A stretch of DNA of 64,000 nt. Source: Archangium lipolyticum. Its GTDB lineage: Bacteria; Myxococcota; Myxococcia; Myxococcales; Myxococcaceae. The stretch is from the NCBI RefSeq assembly GCF_024623785.1, contig NZ_JANKBZ010000023.1, positions 123,219-187,218 of the forward strand, read 5' to 3'. Of this stretch, positions 36,527 through 45,415 are shown piece by piece (the stretch's first letter is position 1; each line of letters opens with the position of its first letter). Under the pieces are notes generated by a model. That model searched no databases and was not told the origin of the DNA. It saw nothing but the letters and a program-made list of their open reading frames with translations. Made by a program: the position numbers and the translations under genes.

Positions 36527-37444
36527 ATGTCCAGCGACTCTCCGGCGGCCGGGCGTCTGTCGGGCTTTGCCTATGCTTTCGGGGCCTATGTGTCCTGGGG
36601 GTGCTTCCCCCTCTATTGGAAGCAGCTGTCCCACGTGCCACCCGTGGCGCTGGTGTGCCACCGCGTGGTGTGGTCGTTCCTCTTCGTGGCGGGGCTGCTG
36701 ACGCTGCGCCGGCGCTGGTCCGAGATTCTCGGCGTGCTGCGCAACGGCCGAGCCCTGGCGGCACTGCTGCTCACCACCACCCTCATCTCCCTCAACTGGG
36801 GCCTCTACATCTGGGCCGTCAACAGCGGCCGGATGATGGAGGCGAGCCTGGGCTACTACATCAACCCCCTGGTCAACATCGTGCTGGCCCGGCTCCTCCT
36901 GGGCGAGCGGCTGCGCGGACTGCAGGTGGGGGCGGTGGCGCTGGCCACCCTGGGGGTGCTCAATCTGGCGATGGGGCTGGGACTGGTGCCGTGGGTGGCG
37001 CTGGCGCTGGCGGGCTCCTTCAGCCTGTATGGACTGGTGCGCAAACTGGCGCCGGTGGAGTCACTCACGGGGCTGGTGGTGGAGACGGGACTGGCGACAC
37101 CCGTGGGGCTCGGCCTGCTGCTGCTGGGCGGCTGGGAGCAGCCGGTGCTGGGCTCCACCCCGCGAGAAACCCTGCTGCTGGTGGGCAGCGGCGTGGCCAC
37201 CGCGCTGCCCCTGCTGTGGTTCGCCCTGGCCGCGCGGAGGCTGCGCTACTCGACGCTGGGCATCATCCAGTACCTGTCGCCCACGCTGCAGCTCGCCCTG
37301 GCGGTGCTCGTCTACGGTGAGACCTTCACCTCGCGCCATGCCATCACCTTCGCCTGCCTGTGGACGGCGGTGGCGCTCTACGCCTTCGACGGCATCCGGG
37401 GGGCGCGCGTGCCGGCCCCCGCCCCGGCCCGCCAGGGCACCTGA
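36527..37444 (+). CDS. rarD: EamA-family transporter RarD-like
   Basis: 305 residues, ten predicted membrane helices of the DMT/EamA fold. SGFAYAFGAYVSWGCFPLYWKQL and NWGLYIWAVNSGRMMEASLGY are the strongest RarD signatures (HRVVWSF also). RarD is a member of the chloramphenicol-sensitivity group of exporters; the substrate is not known. Start MSSDSPAAGR at 36527 follows GAAAGAAGCGAG. Divergent from metNIQ. Confidence 0.85.
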   Translation: MSSDSPAAGRLSGFAYAFGAYVSWGCFPLYWKQLSHVPPVALVCHRVVWSFLFVAGLLTLRRRWSEILGVLRNGRALAALLLTTTLISLNWGLYIWAVNSGRMMEASLGYYINPLVNIVLARLLLGERLRGLQVGAVALATLGVLNLAMGLGLVPWVALALAGSFSLYGLVRKLAPVESLTGLVVETGLATPVGLGLLLLGGWEQPVLGSTPRETLLLVGSGVATALPLLWFALAARRLRYSTLGIIQYLSPTLQLALAVLVYGETFTSRHAITFACLWTAVALYAFDGIRGARVPAPAPARQGT

Positions 37445-37472
37445 CGTCAGGACAGCTTCCGCCCTCTCATCC

Positions 37473-37498
37473 GGGACCCCATGCGGCTTCGGGGTCCC
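37473..37498. terminator. Hairpin between convergent genes
   Basis: Arms GGGACCCC and GGGGTCCC pair perfectly around a ten-base loop, between the stop of rarD and the stop of the GH9 gene read from the other strand. It may end either transcript. No T run follows. Confidence 0.5.
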
Positions 37499-37518
37499 CG
37501 AATGGCGTTGGGGCTCTC

Positions 37519-40170
37519 TCACCGGATAAGGCAGACGGCGTCGTTCAAGGTGAACAGCGCCGGGTCGGGATTCGCCCCCATCGCCGGAGCTCCGATGAAG
37601 CCAAAGGAAACCGCTCCGCCAGGTGGGATGTGGGCGTTCCATGGCAGGTGGGTCGCGCTGACCGTGGCGCCGGACTGGCTGGCGTTCACGCTCCACGCGC
37701 GGGTGACGGTCTGTCCACCCAGGAACGACCAGCGCAGGGTCCAGCCGTTGATCGCGCTGGCTCCGGTGTTGCGGAGGGTGACCTGGACGTTGAAGCCATC
37801 ACTCCACTCGTCCTGTTTGACATAGCTGACCTGACAGGAAGCGGCGGGCTCGGCCGCCCCGTCACCCTGACCGGCGAGGAACGCGGCGACCCAGGCCAGA
37901 GGGGCGTTCCAGTTGATGGTCAGCTCGTTCGTGGCATACGACTCGATGTCGTCGATGTAGCAGAACTGGGCCACACAGCCCGTCAGCTTCTGCTGGGCGA
38001 TCGGATCCTGGATGAACGAGTTCGGACCACCCGACAAAGAGCCCCGTGGCGGGTGGGGCAGAGCCGGGTTGAGCTGGTGCGCATACCACCGGCTGTGCTG
38101 GTTCCGCGAGCTCACCTCACCGTAGCCGGTGACGTAGGAGATGTTCAGGGCGTTGCGGCCCAGGATGTAGTCCATGCCCTGCGCGACACCCTCCACGAAG
38201 CGCTTGTCGCCGGTGATGTCATACGCGGTCGCCATGACAACCATGTTGTTGAGGACCTGGCTGGAGGAGCCCCATACGAACATGTTGTCGGCGGGCGCAT
38301 AGGGCAGCCCGTACGGATGAGCGTTGAGTGTGTTCAGGTACTTCGTGGCGCCCGCCACGACGGACTGCCGCACCGCGGCACGATCCGGCAGGTTGCTCGG
38401 CACCATCGCCAGGTCCATGCGTGCCAGCGCGGCGACCGCCCCCCAGGAGATGCCCTGCTCGGTCCAGATGTCAGCGGTGTGCATCGGCGAACCCAGCACG
38501 AAGTCACGGAACCGCGCCTCACCGGTGGTCAGGAAGAGCTCCGCGGCGGCCCAATAGAACTCGTCCCTGACATCGAAGTCTTCGTACGCGCCTCCGCCGA
38601 TGTTATCGGACGGGTTGGCGTAGATCGCCGGGTGAGCGACCGCCGCGGCCCACGCCGTCCGTGCCGCCGTCAGACTCCGCTGCGCGAAGGCCGGGTCGTA
38701 GGGGGCGAACAGGCGCGCCGCCTGCGCTGCGGTCGCGGCGAGGTTGAGTGTCGCGGCCGTCGACGGCGGGTGCAGCTCGCGCCGCTTGGGGTCCAGGTGG
38801 GGCAGCAGCGGCAGGCCGGTCCATGAATCGTCGTGCACCTTATGGTGGACCATGCCGGCCAGCGGCTGACCCGCGGGCACCTGCATGCGGAGCAGGAACT
38901 CCATCTCCCAGCGCGCCTCATCGAGGATGTCTGGCACACCATTCCCGCTCTCCGGGATGGCGAGCTGACCGTCCGTGAACGGCTGCGCGGTCCGGGCGAA
39001 CTTCGCCCGCTCGAACGCATTCATGAGTTGGAAGACCGAGATGCCGCCGTTGACCACATACTTCCCATGGTCGCCCGCGTCGTACCAGCCACTGGACACG
39101 TCGAGCGTATAATCACAGACGCCTGGCTGACACGGCACGGCCGTATCACCCGTGTTCGGCGCGACCCCGACGTGACCGGCGGGACGGGCGTAGCCCGGCC
39201 TCAAGCTCTCGAGGATTTCGATGCCACTGCGCTGCGGGTAGTAGAACTTCAATGCGTCGTCGCGCAGCTGACCGTAGAGATTGCCGCCGAGATCGAACGG
39301 GCGGCTGGTCTCACCGTCGGCAACCAGGGTGTATCCGGCTCCAGCCACGACGTACCCGCTGAAGTCGATGGAGTGGACGTTCTGGCCAGAGCTGACGTCC
39401 ACGCCGCGAGGAGTGCTCAGACCGCTCGCCACCACCGTGCCGGAGCCGTTGACGAGCCGCCACGGCAGCGCGGTCGTGGCCTCGGTGACAACCGTCGCGT
39501 TCTTCGGACCGTGGGTGAGATAGCCCACCTGGTTGACCCGTACCCGGGGACCGGTGTCCGGCTTGTAGACATCAGGCGGGGCGCCCCCCGTCAGGGACAC
39601 GTTGTCGACGCAGAAGCGCCACGGCGTGGCACTGCCGCCCATCTGAAAGGCAACCTGCGCGTTGGGCAGGCTCACCGGCGAGGTGAAGGTGTACGTGTAC
39701 GTGTTGGCCTCCGCGGTCAGCTGCGGATAGACAGCCAGGTACTGCGTCCACGGGTCGGCGGGGAGCTGGATCAGCGCCCTGCCAGAGAAGTCAGACGTCG
39801 CGGTGGCCACGAAGCTGTACCGGTACGTCTCTCCGGCGACGAGAGAAACGTTGTCCTGGCCGATGATCACGTCCCAGGGGTTCACGGTCCCCCCGGGGAT
39901 GTCCGTGCAAAGTTCGCCGCCGCTGGAGTCGAGAGTGATGTTGCTGGTACCCCACCAGGGAGCATGGCCGGAGTCGAAGGTGCCATTGACGATCTGCTCG
40001 GGCGGTTGGGCCAGGGCTGGGGCAGAGGACAACGTCAGCGTGGTCGCGGCGAGCGCCAACATGAAGACCGGCACCCCGGCTCGCCCCGACCGCCAGACCA
40101 GACGTGGGCGAGGCCTTTCCAGGGAACGATCAGGCAGTACATCAAAATTGGAAAATTTTTCGTATTTCAT
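37519..40170 (-). CDS. Secreted GH9 endoglucanase with CBM4/9, Ig-like and CBM2 domains
   Basis: 883 residues. A long basic N-terminus leads to an export helix ([18 protein letters not shown]). About 50-195: a CBM4/9 module ([13 protein letters not shown]). About 205-290: CelD-type Ig-like domain ([17 protein letters not shown]). About 300-740: GH9 catalytic domain with [16 protein letters not shown] (catalytic base Asp pair), [24 protein letters not shown] and the acid Glu in [18 protein letters not shown]. About 755-883: CBM2 cellulose-binding module ([12 protein letters not shown]...CLIR). The layout is that of actinobacterial cellulases, so transfer is possible. The first 30 bases of the gene are AT-rich, and no ribosome site is seen before ATG 40170. 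Confidence 0.9.
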   Translation of the reverse strand: MKYEKFSNFDVLPDRSLERPRPRLVWRSGRAGVPVFMLALAATTLTLSSAPALAQPPEQIVNGTFDSGHAPWWGTSNITLDSSGGELCTDIPGGTVNPWDVIIGQDNVSLVAGETYRYSFVATATSDFSGRALIQLPADPWTQYLAVYPQLTAEANTYTYTFTSPVSLPNAQVAFQMGGSATPWRFCVDNVSLTGGAPPDVYKPDTGPRVRVNQVGYLTHGPKNATVVTEATTALPWRLVNGSGTVVASGLSTPRGVDVSSGQNVHSIDFSGYVVAGAGYTLVADGETSRPFDLGGNLYGQLRDDALKFYYPQRSGIEILESLRPGYARPAGHVGVAPNTGDTAVPCQPGVCDYTLDVSSGWYDAGDHGKYVVNGGISVFQLMNAFERAKFARTAQPFTDGQLAIPESGNGVPDILDEARWEMEFLLRMQVPAGQPLAGMVHHKVHDDSWTGLPLLPHLDPKRRELHPPSTAATLNLAATAAQAARLFAPYDPAFAQRSLTAARTAWAAAVAHPAIYANPSDNIGGGAYEDFDVRDEFYWAAAELFLTTGEARFRDFVLGSPMHTADIWTEQGISWGAVAALARMDLAMVPSNLPDRAAVRQSVVAGATKYLNTLNAHPYGLPYAPADNMFVWGSSSQVLNNMVVMATAYDITGDKRFVEGVAQGMDYILGRNALNISYVTGYGEVSSRNQHSRWYAHQLNPALPHPPRGSLSGGPNSFIQDPIAQQKLTGCVAQFCYIDDIESYATNELTINWNAPLAWVAAFLAGQGDGAAEPAASCQVSYVKQDEWSDGFNVQVTLRNTGASAINGWTLRWSFLGGQTVTRAWSVNASQSGATVSATHLPWNAHIPPGGAVSFGFIGAPAMGANPDPALFTLNDAVCLIR

Positions 40171-40285
40171 GATTTGATTGATTTTCTCGAATCGAGTGCC
40201 GATGTGTCAATACGTACGTGGTTGCCACCTCGGGCCCAGCACATCCACGAACGGCAACAAGCGTGTGACATTGGAAGGAATACGT

Positions 40286-40375
40286 ATGCGGCTTCGGCAG
40301 CGAAAGTACGCGTCCCTGAAGGATGAGCTCACGCTCCGCGCCGCCGAGGCGGCCAGCGCCCGTGAAGCTCGATAG
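40286..40375 (+). CDS. Possible 29-codon small ORF
   Basis: MRLRQRKYASLKDEL begins six bases after GGAAGGA, an ideal ribosome site, and ends with a basic/alanine-rich tail at TAG 40373-40375. It overlaps the start of the serine hydrolase fragment in another frame. No family recognised; it may be the truncated front end of a lost gene. Confidence 0.25.
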   Translation: MRLRQRKYASLKDELTLRAAEAASAREAR

Positions 40376-40476
40376 CGGCGCCTCCCATCCCTATGGCTTC
40401 GGGTGGTTCCTCGAGGAGCGCAACGGCAAGCCCCTGCACCAGCACACCGGCTCGTGGCAGGGTTTCAAGACTCCGC
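40362..40476 (+). pseudogene. Fragment of a beta-lactamase-fold serine hydrolase
   Basis: One frame reads HPYGFGWFLEERNGK and HTGSWQGFKT. YGFGWF followed by H-x-GSWxGF is the characteristic C-terminal region of class C-type serine hydrolases (PF00144). The Ser-x-x-Lys front and the Tyr motif are missing, and the frame stops matching after about 40476, so both ends are gone. It abuts the sigma factor gene 3' end. Confidence 0.6.
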
Positions 40477-40505
40477 AGGCTCGCGCCGCAACGCCGCCTG
40501 GCTCG

Positions 40506-41381
40506 TCAGGCATCGAGGATCGCCAGGTCGAGCTGGCGAAGGTGCTCGGGGTCGGCGAGCAGGTTGATTTCGACGATCTTCCCGTGCGCCACCGTGATGT
40601 CGATGACGACACGCGGCTTTCCGCCCGGAGCCCACACGGCTGCCACGTCTCCGTTCACGAGCGCCGGCCGTGCGGCCTGGGCGCGCCCCTTGAAGTTGTT
40701 GGCCACGGCATGCGCACCGCGGAGCTCGCTCTGTGAACCGAAGGACACGGCCGTGCTGTCGGCTCGGAGCACCACCTCCGGGTCGAGCACCGCGAGAAGC
40801 GCGTCGAAGTCACCGGCGCGCGAGGCCGCGAGGAAGGCGTCGACGACTTCTCGCTGGCGGGTGAGGGGGACGTCGGGAACCGCGTCTGCTCCCTGTACCC
40901 GGCGGCGCGCGCGGCTCGCGAGCTGTCTCGCCGCGGCCGGAGAGCGTCCCACGATGGGAGCGATCTCCTCGAAGGGCACGGCGAACATGTCGTGCAGCAC
41001 GAACGCGACCCGCTCGGCGGGAACGAGCTTTTCGAGTACCACGAGCAGCGCGAGACCGACCGAGTCCGCCTGGAGCATGTCGGTCTCGGGGTTGCTCCCG
41101 TCCTTGTCGCTCGAGATCGGCTCGGGTACCTGCGCGCCCTGAGGCTCCTCGTGCCGGGACGTCCGCGAGCGCAGCATGCCCAGGCACACGCGCGCGACGA
41201 CCGTCGTCAGCCATCCCCCCAGGTTCTCGATTCCGCTCGTGTCCGCGCGGGTGAGGTGGAGCCAGGACTCCTGCACCGCATCGTCCGCCTCACTCCGTGA
41301 GCCGAGCATCCGGTAGGCCACGGCCCGCAGGTGGGGTCTGTGGGACTCGAACCGCTCCGCCAACCCGTTTTTTTCGTCCAT
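40506..41381 (-). CDS. ECF41-type sigma factor with C-terminal SnoaL-like domain
   Basis: 291 residues. Sigma region 2 (YRMLGSRSEADDAVQESWLHL, WLTTVVARVCLGMLRS) and region 4 (LVVLEKLVPAERVAFVLHDMF, EEIAPIVGRSPAAARQLASRARRRV) are clear, followed by about 110 residues of SnoaL-like fold (DAFLAASRAGDFDALLAVLDPEVVLRAD). This architecture marks ECF41 factors, in which the extra domain controls activity in place of an anti-sigma factor. They sit beside carboxymuconolactone decarboxylase, oxidoreductase or epimerase genes; here doxX and such a decarboxylase gene lie downstream in the opposite direction, each with a candidate ECF41 promoter. Confidence 0.92.
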   Translation of the reverse strand: MDEKNGLAERFESHRPHLRAVAYRMLGSRSEADDAVQESWLHLTRADTSGIENLGGWLTTVVARVCLGMLRSRTSRHEEPQGAQVPEPISSDKDGSNPETDMLQADSVGLALLVVLEKLVPAERVAFVLHDMFAVPFEEIAPIVGRSPAAARQLASRARRRVQGADAVPDVPLTRQREVVDAFLAASRAGDFDALLAVLDPEVVLRADSTAVSFGSQSELRGAHAVANNFKGRAQAARPALVNGDVAAVWAPGGKPRVVIDITVAHGKIVEINLLADPEHLRQLDLAILDA

Positions 41382-41383
41382 CC

Positions 41384-41409
41384 GTCACATTCCCTCGTCG
41401 CATTTCTAC
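41384..41409 (+). promoter_or_regulatory. Candidate ECF41-type promoter for the DoxX gene
   Basis: GTCACA at 41384-41389, 16 bases, CTAC at 41406-41409, close to the known ECF41 consensus TGTCACA-N16-CGTC. It points toward the DoxX gene at 41515. The same block of about 30 bases recurs at 42016. Confidence 0.6.
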
Positions 41410-41514
41410 ATAGCGGTGACGAACGAAAGAACACCAGCCGGATGTGACGGGCAGGCGGATGCCCGGCAGTCCAGTTCCGCAACGACACCGGAATCCTTCC
41501 GGAGGAGAGCACTC

Positions 41515-41967
41515 ATGCAGTCACGGATGACCCTGATGAACGCCCGCGGCGCCGTCTACTGGATGGCCACCACCCTCACCGCGCTCTGCATCCTCTCGGG
41601 AGGCGCGGCCAATCTGTCCCATGCCGAAGTCCCGCTGCGGGGACTGGCCGAGCTCGGTTACCCGGCCTACTTCGCCACCATTCTCGGGGCGTGGAAGGTG
41701 CTCGGCGGCCTCGTCCTCCTCGCGCCACGGCTACCCCGTCTGAAGGAGTGGGCCTACGCCGGCATCGCGTTTGCCCTCTCCGGGGCGGCGTTCTCGCACG
41801 CCGCGGTGGGCGATCCGGCGGTGAAGGTGATCGTTCCGCTCGTGATCCTCGGGCTCGCTGTCACGTCGTGGGCTCTCCGGCCCGCGAGCCGCGTTCTCGG
41901 AGCCGTGACGGGCGAGCCGGCGGCGGCGAGGATCGGTGCCTACGCGCTCGCGAAGGCGGGGACGTGA
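41515..41967 (+). CDS. DoxX-family membrane protein
   Basis: 150 residues with four membrane helices: YWMATTLTALCILSGGAANL, the GYPAYFATILGAWKVLGGLVLL segment, WAYAGIAFALSGAAFSHAA and VIVPLVILGLAVTSW. The GYPAYF...GAWKVLGG stretch is typical of DoxX-like proteins, which are linked to oxidative or thiol stress in some bacteria. An AGGAG box precedes ATG 41515. Preceded by the candidate ECF41 promoter, so it probably belongs to the sigma factor's regulon. Confidence 0.85.
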   Translation: MQSRMTLMNARGAVYWMATTLTALCILSGGAANLSHAEVPLRGLAELGYPAYFATILGAWKVLGGLVLLAPRLPRLKEWAYAGIAFALSGAAFSHAAVGDPAVKVIVPLVILGLAVTSWALRPASRVLGAVTGEPAAARIGAYALAKAGT

Positions 41968-42015
41968 CGCTCCACGCGCCTCGAATCACCCGGCCAACCC
42001 TTTTTCCGGTCACCG

Positions 42016-42041
42016 GTCACATTCCCTCGTCGCGATCCTAC
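42016..42041 (+). promoter_or_regulatory. Second candidate ECF41-type promoter, before the decarboxylase gene
   Basis: GTCACA at 42016-42021, 16 bases, CTAC at 42038-42041, identical in spacing and mostly in sequence to the copy at 41384. It lies 50 bases before the ATG of the carboxymuconolactone-decarboxylase-type gene. Confidence 0.6.
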
Positions 42042-42091
42042 ATACCACTGAAGCACCTGATGACCCCTGGAACACCCGAAGGAAGACACTC

Positions 42092-42550
42092 ATGCAAGCA
42101 CGAATGAAGAACCCCGCGATGCTCATTCCTGACGCCATGAAGGCCCTGCAGGCCCTGGGGGCGTCCGTGGAAAAGGGCGGCGTGCCGTATCGGACGCTCG
42201 AGCTCGTCCATCTGCGAGCCAGTCAGATCAATGGCTGCAGCGTCTGCGTTGACGGGCACCCTCGCCTGCTCAAGAAGGCGGGCGAAACGGACGAGCGCAT
42301 CCTCGCAGTGGCGGCCTGGCGGGACGCGCCCTACTTCAACGACGCCGAACGCGCCGCGCTGGCGCTGGCCGAGGCCCTCACCCGCCTCAGCGACCGGGCG
42401 GATCCGGTACCCGACGAGCTCTGGAAGGAGGCCGCCCGGCACTACGACGAGCCGGCGCTTGCGGCCCTGGTCCTCGCGATCGCCAACATCAACGTCTGGA
42501 ACCGCCTCAACGTCGCCACCCGGCAGGTGGCGGGTGAGTGGAAGCCGTAG
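42092..42550 (+). CDS. Carboxymuconolactone decarboxylase / AhpD-like protein
   Basis: 152 residues of the alkylhydroperoxidase-like fold. LELVHLRASQINGCSVCVDGHPR contains the CxxC-x-x-x-H active site of AhpD/CMD proteins, followed by LAVAAWRDAPYFNDAERAALALAEAL. ECF41 factors commonly have such a gene as their partner, so a role in peroxide or electrophile stress is likely (known for the group; here inferred). AAGGAAG precedes ATG 42092. Behind the second ECF41-type promoter. Confidence 0.9.
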   Translation: MQARMKNPAMLIPDAMKALQALGASVEKGGVPYRTLELVHLRASQINGCSVCVDGHPRLLKKAGETDERILAVAAWRDAPYFNDAERAALALAEALTRLSDRADPVPDELWKEAARHYDEPALAALVLAIANINVWNRLNVATRQVAGEWKP

Positions 42551-42869
42551 CGCGGCGCCCCCTCGGCCCGCGCAAGCTCCACTTCCAAGGAGACCGCGGC
42601 AGCTGTTTCTGCGCGCATTCCCGCATCCCCGGGAGCGGCTCCAGCCTTGGCCTGGCCCGGCGCAGCGCCACCACCTCCAGCACCACGATTTGCAGCACCG
42701 CCAGAGTTGGCACGGCCACGCTTGCCCCCCGCCACCCCCAGCAGCCCACTCCCGAAGCGGGAGCGGAGGAGGCGAGCGTGGCGGCTGAGGCCGGATGCCC
42801 GCCTCGCTGACGGTGTGGTAGGTGGGTGGGTTGGAGTCGTCGTCCATTGCCCACCAGGAGCTACAGACC
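42551..42869. other. Intergenic region, 319 bases, no gene seen
   Basis: The stretch is very GC-rich with proline/alanine-like codons in every frame and no ribosome site. A 19-base word at 42765-42783 recurs at 53090-53108; it is too short to define a repeat family. The CAG-GAG ribosome site of the next gene lies at its end. Confidence 0.35.
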
Positions 42870-43442
42870 ATGCGTGCCCATCGTGTCGTGTTGACCTTGA
42901 TCACCCTGCTGGTGCTCATCGCTCCCAGTGCATTCGCGCGCGCACCCCTCCCGATGCCGGATGCGGCCAGAGTCAAAGCCTTCGAGGCGCAGATCCTCGC
43001 CGTACACAACAAGCTCCGCGCGAAGCATGGCGTTCCTCCCATGAAGTGGGATGCCGCGGTCGCGAACTACGCGAAGAGCCGCGCGAACCTTGTCTCGCAG
43101 AGGGACGGCCTCTCCCATGGCCACGCAGGGCTCCAGGATCACGGTGAGAACCTCTATTGGGGTGCGACATCAGGGGCGTTGCCTGGTGGGGAGAAGGCCG
43201 CCGCCGCCGCCGTCGAATCCTGGTACAACGAGATCAAGGATTACAATTTCTCGAACCCTGGTTTCTCTAGCACCACCGGCCACTTCACGCAGGTTGTCTG
43301 GAAGAACAGCACCAGGCTCGGCTGTGCCATCGTCCAGGGGAAAGGCGCCAGGTGGTTCGAAACGTATGTCGTCTGTAACTATGTGGTTCCAGGAAACATG
43401 ATGGGGGACTTCCCGGCCAACGTCCTTCCCCCGAAGCGCTGA
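42870..43442 (+). CDS. Secreted CAP-family (SCP/PR-1-like) protein
   Basis: 190 residues with a signal peptide (VVLTLITLLVLIAPSAFA). The CAP signatures are all present: LAVHNKLRAKHGVPPMKWD, LSHGHAGLQDHGENLYWG with the paired His/Glu, GHFTQVVWKNSTRLGCA and YVVCNYVVPGN. CAP proteins bind lipids or act on the wall in other organisms; in bacteria the role is mostly unknown. CAGGAG precedes ATG 42870. A hairpin follows the stop. Confidence 0.9.
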   Translation: MRAHRVVLTLITLLVLIAPSAFARAPLPMPDAARVKAFEAQILAVHNKLRAKHGVPPMKWDAAVANYAKSRANLVSQRDGLSHGHAGLQDHGENLYWGATSGALPGGEKAAAAAVESWYNEIKDYNFSNPGFSSTTGHFTQVVWKNSTRLGCAIVQGKGARWFETYVVCNYVVPGNMMGDFPANVLPPKR

Positions 43443-43464
43443 CCTCGGTCCACCAGCATCTTTC

Positions 43465-43497
43465 AAGGGTCTCGGGTTCTCGGAACCCGGGGCCCTT
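43465..43497 (+). terminator. Strong hairpin terminator of the CAP gene
   Basis: Arms 43465-43478 (AAGGGTCTCGGGTT) and 43484-43497 (AACCCGGGGCCCTT) pair over 14 bases with two G-U pairs and a five-base loop, 22 bases after the CAP stop. A TTTGAGG follows instead of a T run. Confidence 0.7.
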
Positions 43498-43647
43498 TGA
43501 GGTGCCAATCACCGGGCACCTGGGGCTGGGGGGACCGCCCCCCACGCATTGCGATCAGTACAGTAAAGAGCGAATGACTGTGGTTGTGTACAAGGGGGGT
43601 CCGTTGCCAAGCAGGGCGGCGTTCAGGCGTCTCCGCGTCGCTCCCTC

Positions 43648-43929
43648 TCAACGCCTGGCCGACATGCCTCCCGCCGCTGGACGCAGCATCGGGGCGACGA
43701 ATCCTTCGATCAAATCGACCGAATCGAGCATCGCGATGTCGAAGTCGACGTTGGCGAAATCGATGCCGAACTCCGTTTCGAGGAACGTCACCAGCTCCAC
43801 GGCCGACATCGAGTCCAGTCGTCCGCTCTGGAACAGCGATTCGGAGTCCGAGAAGACCGTGTTGCCGGCATGCCCCTCCACCAGGCCGGCGATGAAGCCC
43901 CGGATTCTCTGTTTCGCATCACCGCTCAT
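43648..43929 (-). CDS. Acyl/aminoacyl carrier protein (DltC-like)
   Basis: 93 residues of a four-helix carrier protein. The phosphopantetheine site is GRLDSMSAVELVTFLE, with Ser40 as the attachment residue; FGIDFANVDFD and MLDSVDLIEGFV complete the fold. Last gene of the three-gene operon behind the ligase and the MBOAT protein; its ATG overlaps the MBOAT 3' end by 11 bases. By the DltABC pattern, the ligase would charge this carrier and the MBOAT protein would pass the group to an extracellular acceptor (inference). Confidence 0.85.
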   Translation of the reverse strand: MSGDAKQRIRGFIAGLVEGHAGNTVFSDSESLFQSGRLDSMSAVELVTFLETEFGIDFANVDFDIAMLDSVDLIEGFVAPMLRPAAGGMSARR

Positions 43930-45415
43930 GCGTCCCTCCACAGATGAAGAACAGGAATCTGAAGCGTTCCGACAGGGAGAGCGTTCTGTCTTCATGTCCG
44001 AAGACATACAGAACCAGGAAGAAGAACCAGACTCCGGTGCAAGGGAGCACCCAATGCCTGACGAACGAACCGCCGGGTCGACTCTTCCTCTGGCGGCTCT
44101 GTGAGATCCCCACCCCCAGCGCCAGAACCAGACAATAGAACAGGTAGCTCTGGTATCCAGCCACCGCGCCATACCAGCCGTGCTTGATGACCTCGTCGAT
44201 CTCCCTCATGAAGTGGAAGAGCGCGTTGCCCACTCCGGCGGCCATGAAGGTGGCGAAGAAGAGCCGCAACCGGGGGTGACGTTTGAAGCACCGCAGGAAG
44301 GTCGGATAGAAGAAGAAGTCGACCAGCAACTCCTTGAAGTAGAAGTAATACCGGTTCCAGAACTCCGCGAGCGAGCGTGCCTCCAGGGGACGCCACATGT
44401 TCCGCGGCAGCCGGAATCCCGCGATCCGGGCCGAGCCGATGATCGTATGGCTGAAGATCGCCATCCCCAGGGCGAGGTCGACGCTGGAGAGCACCAGGCT
44501 CGCCCAGCCGGTCCATGGACTGAAGCTCCTTCCCCCGGTGAGCCAGGCGATGGCCTCGGCGAACCAGGGAATACCCAGCTCCTGGTGGACAAGGGTGCTC
44601 CAGGCCTCCCGGGCGTACAGGAGCACGCGCGCCCAGAGCAGCAGCTTGAGGCCCTTGAGCTGGGTCACCGCCAGCTCCTCGGCGGTCCTGGCCTCGAATC
44701 TCGCCAGATAGGCCGCGCCCTTTCCAAAGGAAACGCTGGTCGAGCCCCAGAACGGCCGGAACAGTCCGAGGTGCTCGACCACGGAGACCGGTTTCCTGGA
44801 GCCCTGGTCGTGTAGTGCGTAGCAGATGAACCAGAAGTAGGCCCCCAGCGTCATGGCCAGCGCCCACAACGCGATTCCTTCGACATGGCCCGTGGTGGCG
44901 GTCGCGGCCGCCACGAGGAGCGAGAAGATTCCCAGCAACAGAAGTACCGGCCGATGCGCGAGCTTCGAGTCGCTGAACCGCTGGCGGAGCGCCAGCAGCG
45001 CGGTCGCGAGCCCGAAGACCGAGAGCGTGGCGCCATACCCCAGGAAGGGAACGGCCTTCGGATGTTCGATGCCCGCGTTCTTCGCCAGTCCCTTCACGGC
45101 GTCGAGCGAGTTGAACCACAAGGGATCGAGCGCGAGCACGGCGAAGGTCGATAACGCGACCAGCTTCATCCGATGCTCCGCGACATACGCGCATGCGGCG
45201 GCGCCGAGCATCACCGGAAGCCAGTACCGCCAGGAGTATTGAAGGGACAGCAGCGTCCCGAAGCCCAGGATGATCAGCAGGCGGCCGAGGGTCGTCCGCG
45301 CGAACTCGACGATCCGGGCGTTGGCCTCCATCGCGAAGAGGCGCCGGATGCCGGGTTGCCCGCTCTCCGGTGCCTTCGCCGGAACAGCCGCGCTGGAAGT
45401 CAGGGTGGCGCTCAT
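43919..45415 (-). CDS. MBOAT-family membrane O-acyltransferase (DltB-like)
   Basis: 498 residues with about eleven membrane helices. The MBOAT core is visible as EFWNRYYFYFKELLVDFFFYP and the catalytic-type His inside a hydrophobic patch, GNALFHFM (H401). MBOAT proteins move acyl groups from a cytosolic thioester to an acceptor outside the inner membrane. The start codon overlaps the stop of the ligase gene (ATGA) and the end overlaps the carrier protein gene, so the three are tightly coupled. This makes an aminoacyl or acyl transfer unit. The acceptor is unknown. Confidence 0.82.
   Translation of the reverse strand: MSATLTSSAAVPAKAPESGQPGIRRLFAMEANARIVEFARTTLGRLLIILGFGTLLSLQYSWRYWLPVMLGAAACAYVAEHRMKLVALSTFAVLALDPLWFNSLDAVKGLAKNAGIEHPKAVPFLGYGATLSVFGLATALLALRQRFSDSKLAHRPVLLLLGIFSLLVAAATATTGHVEGIALWALAMTLGAYFWFICYALHDQGSRKPVSVVEHLGLFRPFWGSTSVSFGKGAAYLARFEARTAEELAVTQLKGLKLLLWARVLLYAREAWSTLVHQELGIPWFAEAIAWLTGGRSFSPWTGWASLVLSSVDLALGMAIFSHTIIGSARIAGFRLPRNMWRPLEARSLAEFWNRYYFYFKELLVDFFFYPTFLRCFKRHPRLRLFFATFMAAGVGNALFHFMREIDEVIKHGWYGAVAGYQSYLFYCLVLALGVGISQSRQRKSRPGGSFVRHWVLPCTGVWFFFLVLYVFGHEDRTLSLSERFRFLFFICGGTHER

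Larger units (their letters stand above)
40171..40505. other. 335 bases without an intact gene: AT-rich promoter area and gene debris
   Basis: From 40140 to about 40200 the DNA is far richer in A and T than its surroundings and probably holds the GH9 promoter. After 40286 there is a short frame with a good ribosome site, and after 40362 a fragment of a serine hydrolase gene; both are listed separately. Confidence 0.5.
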
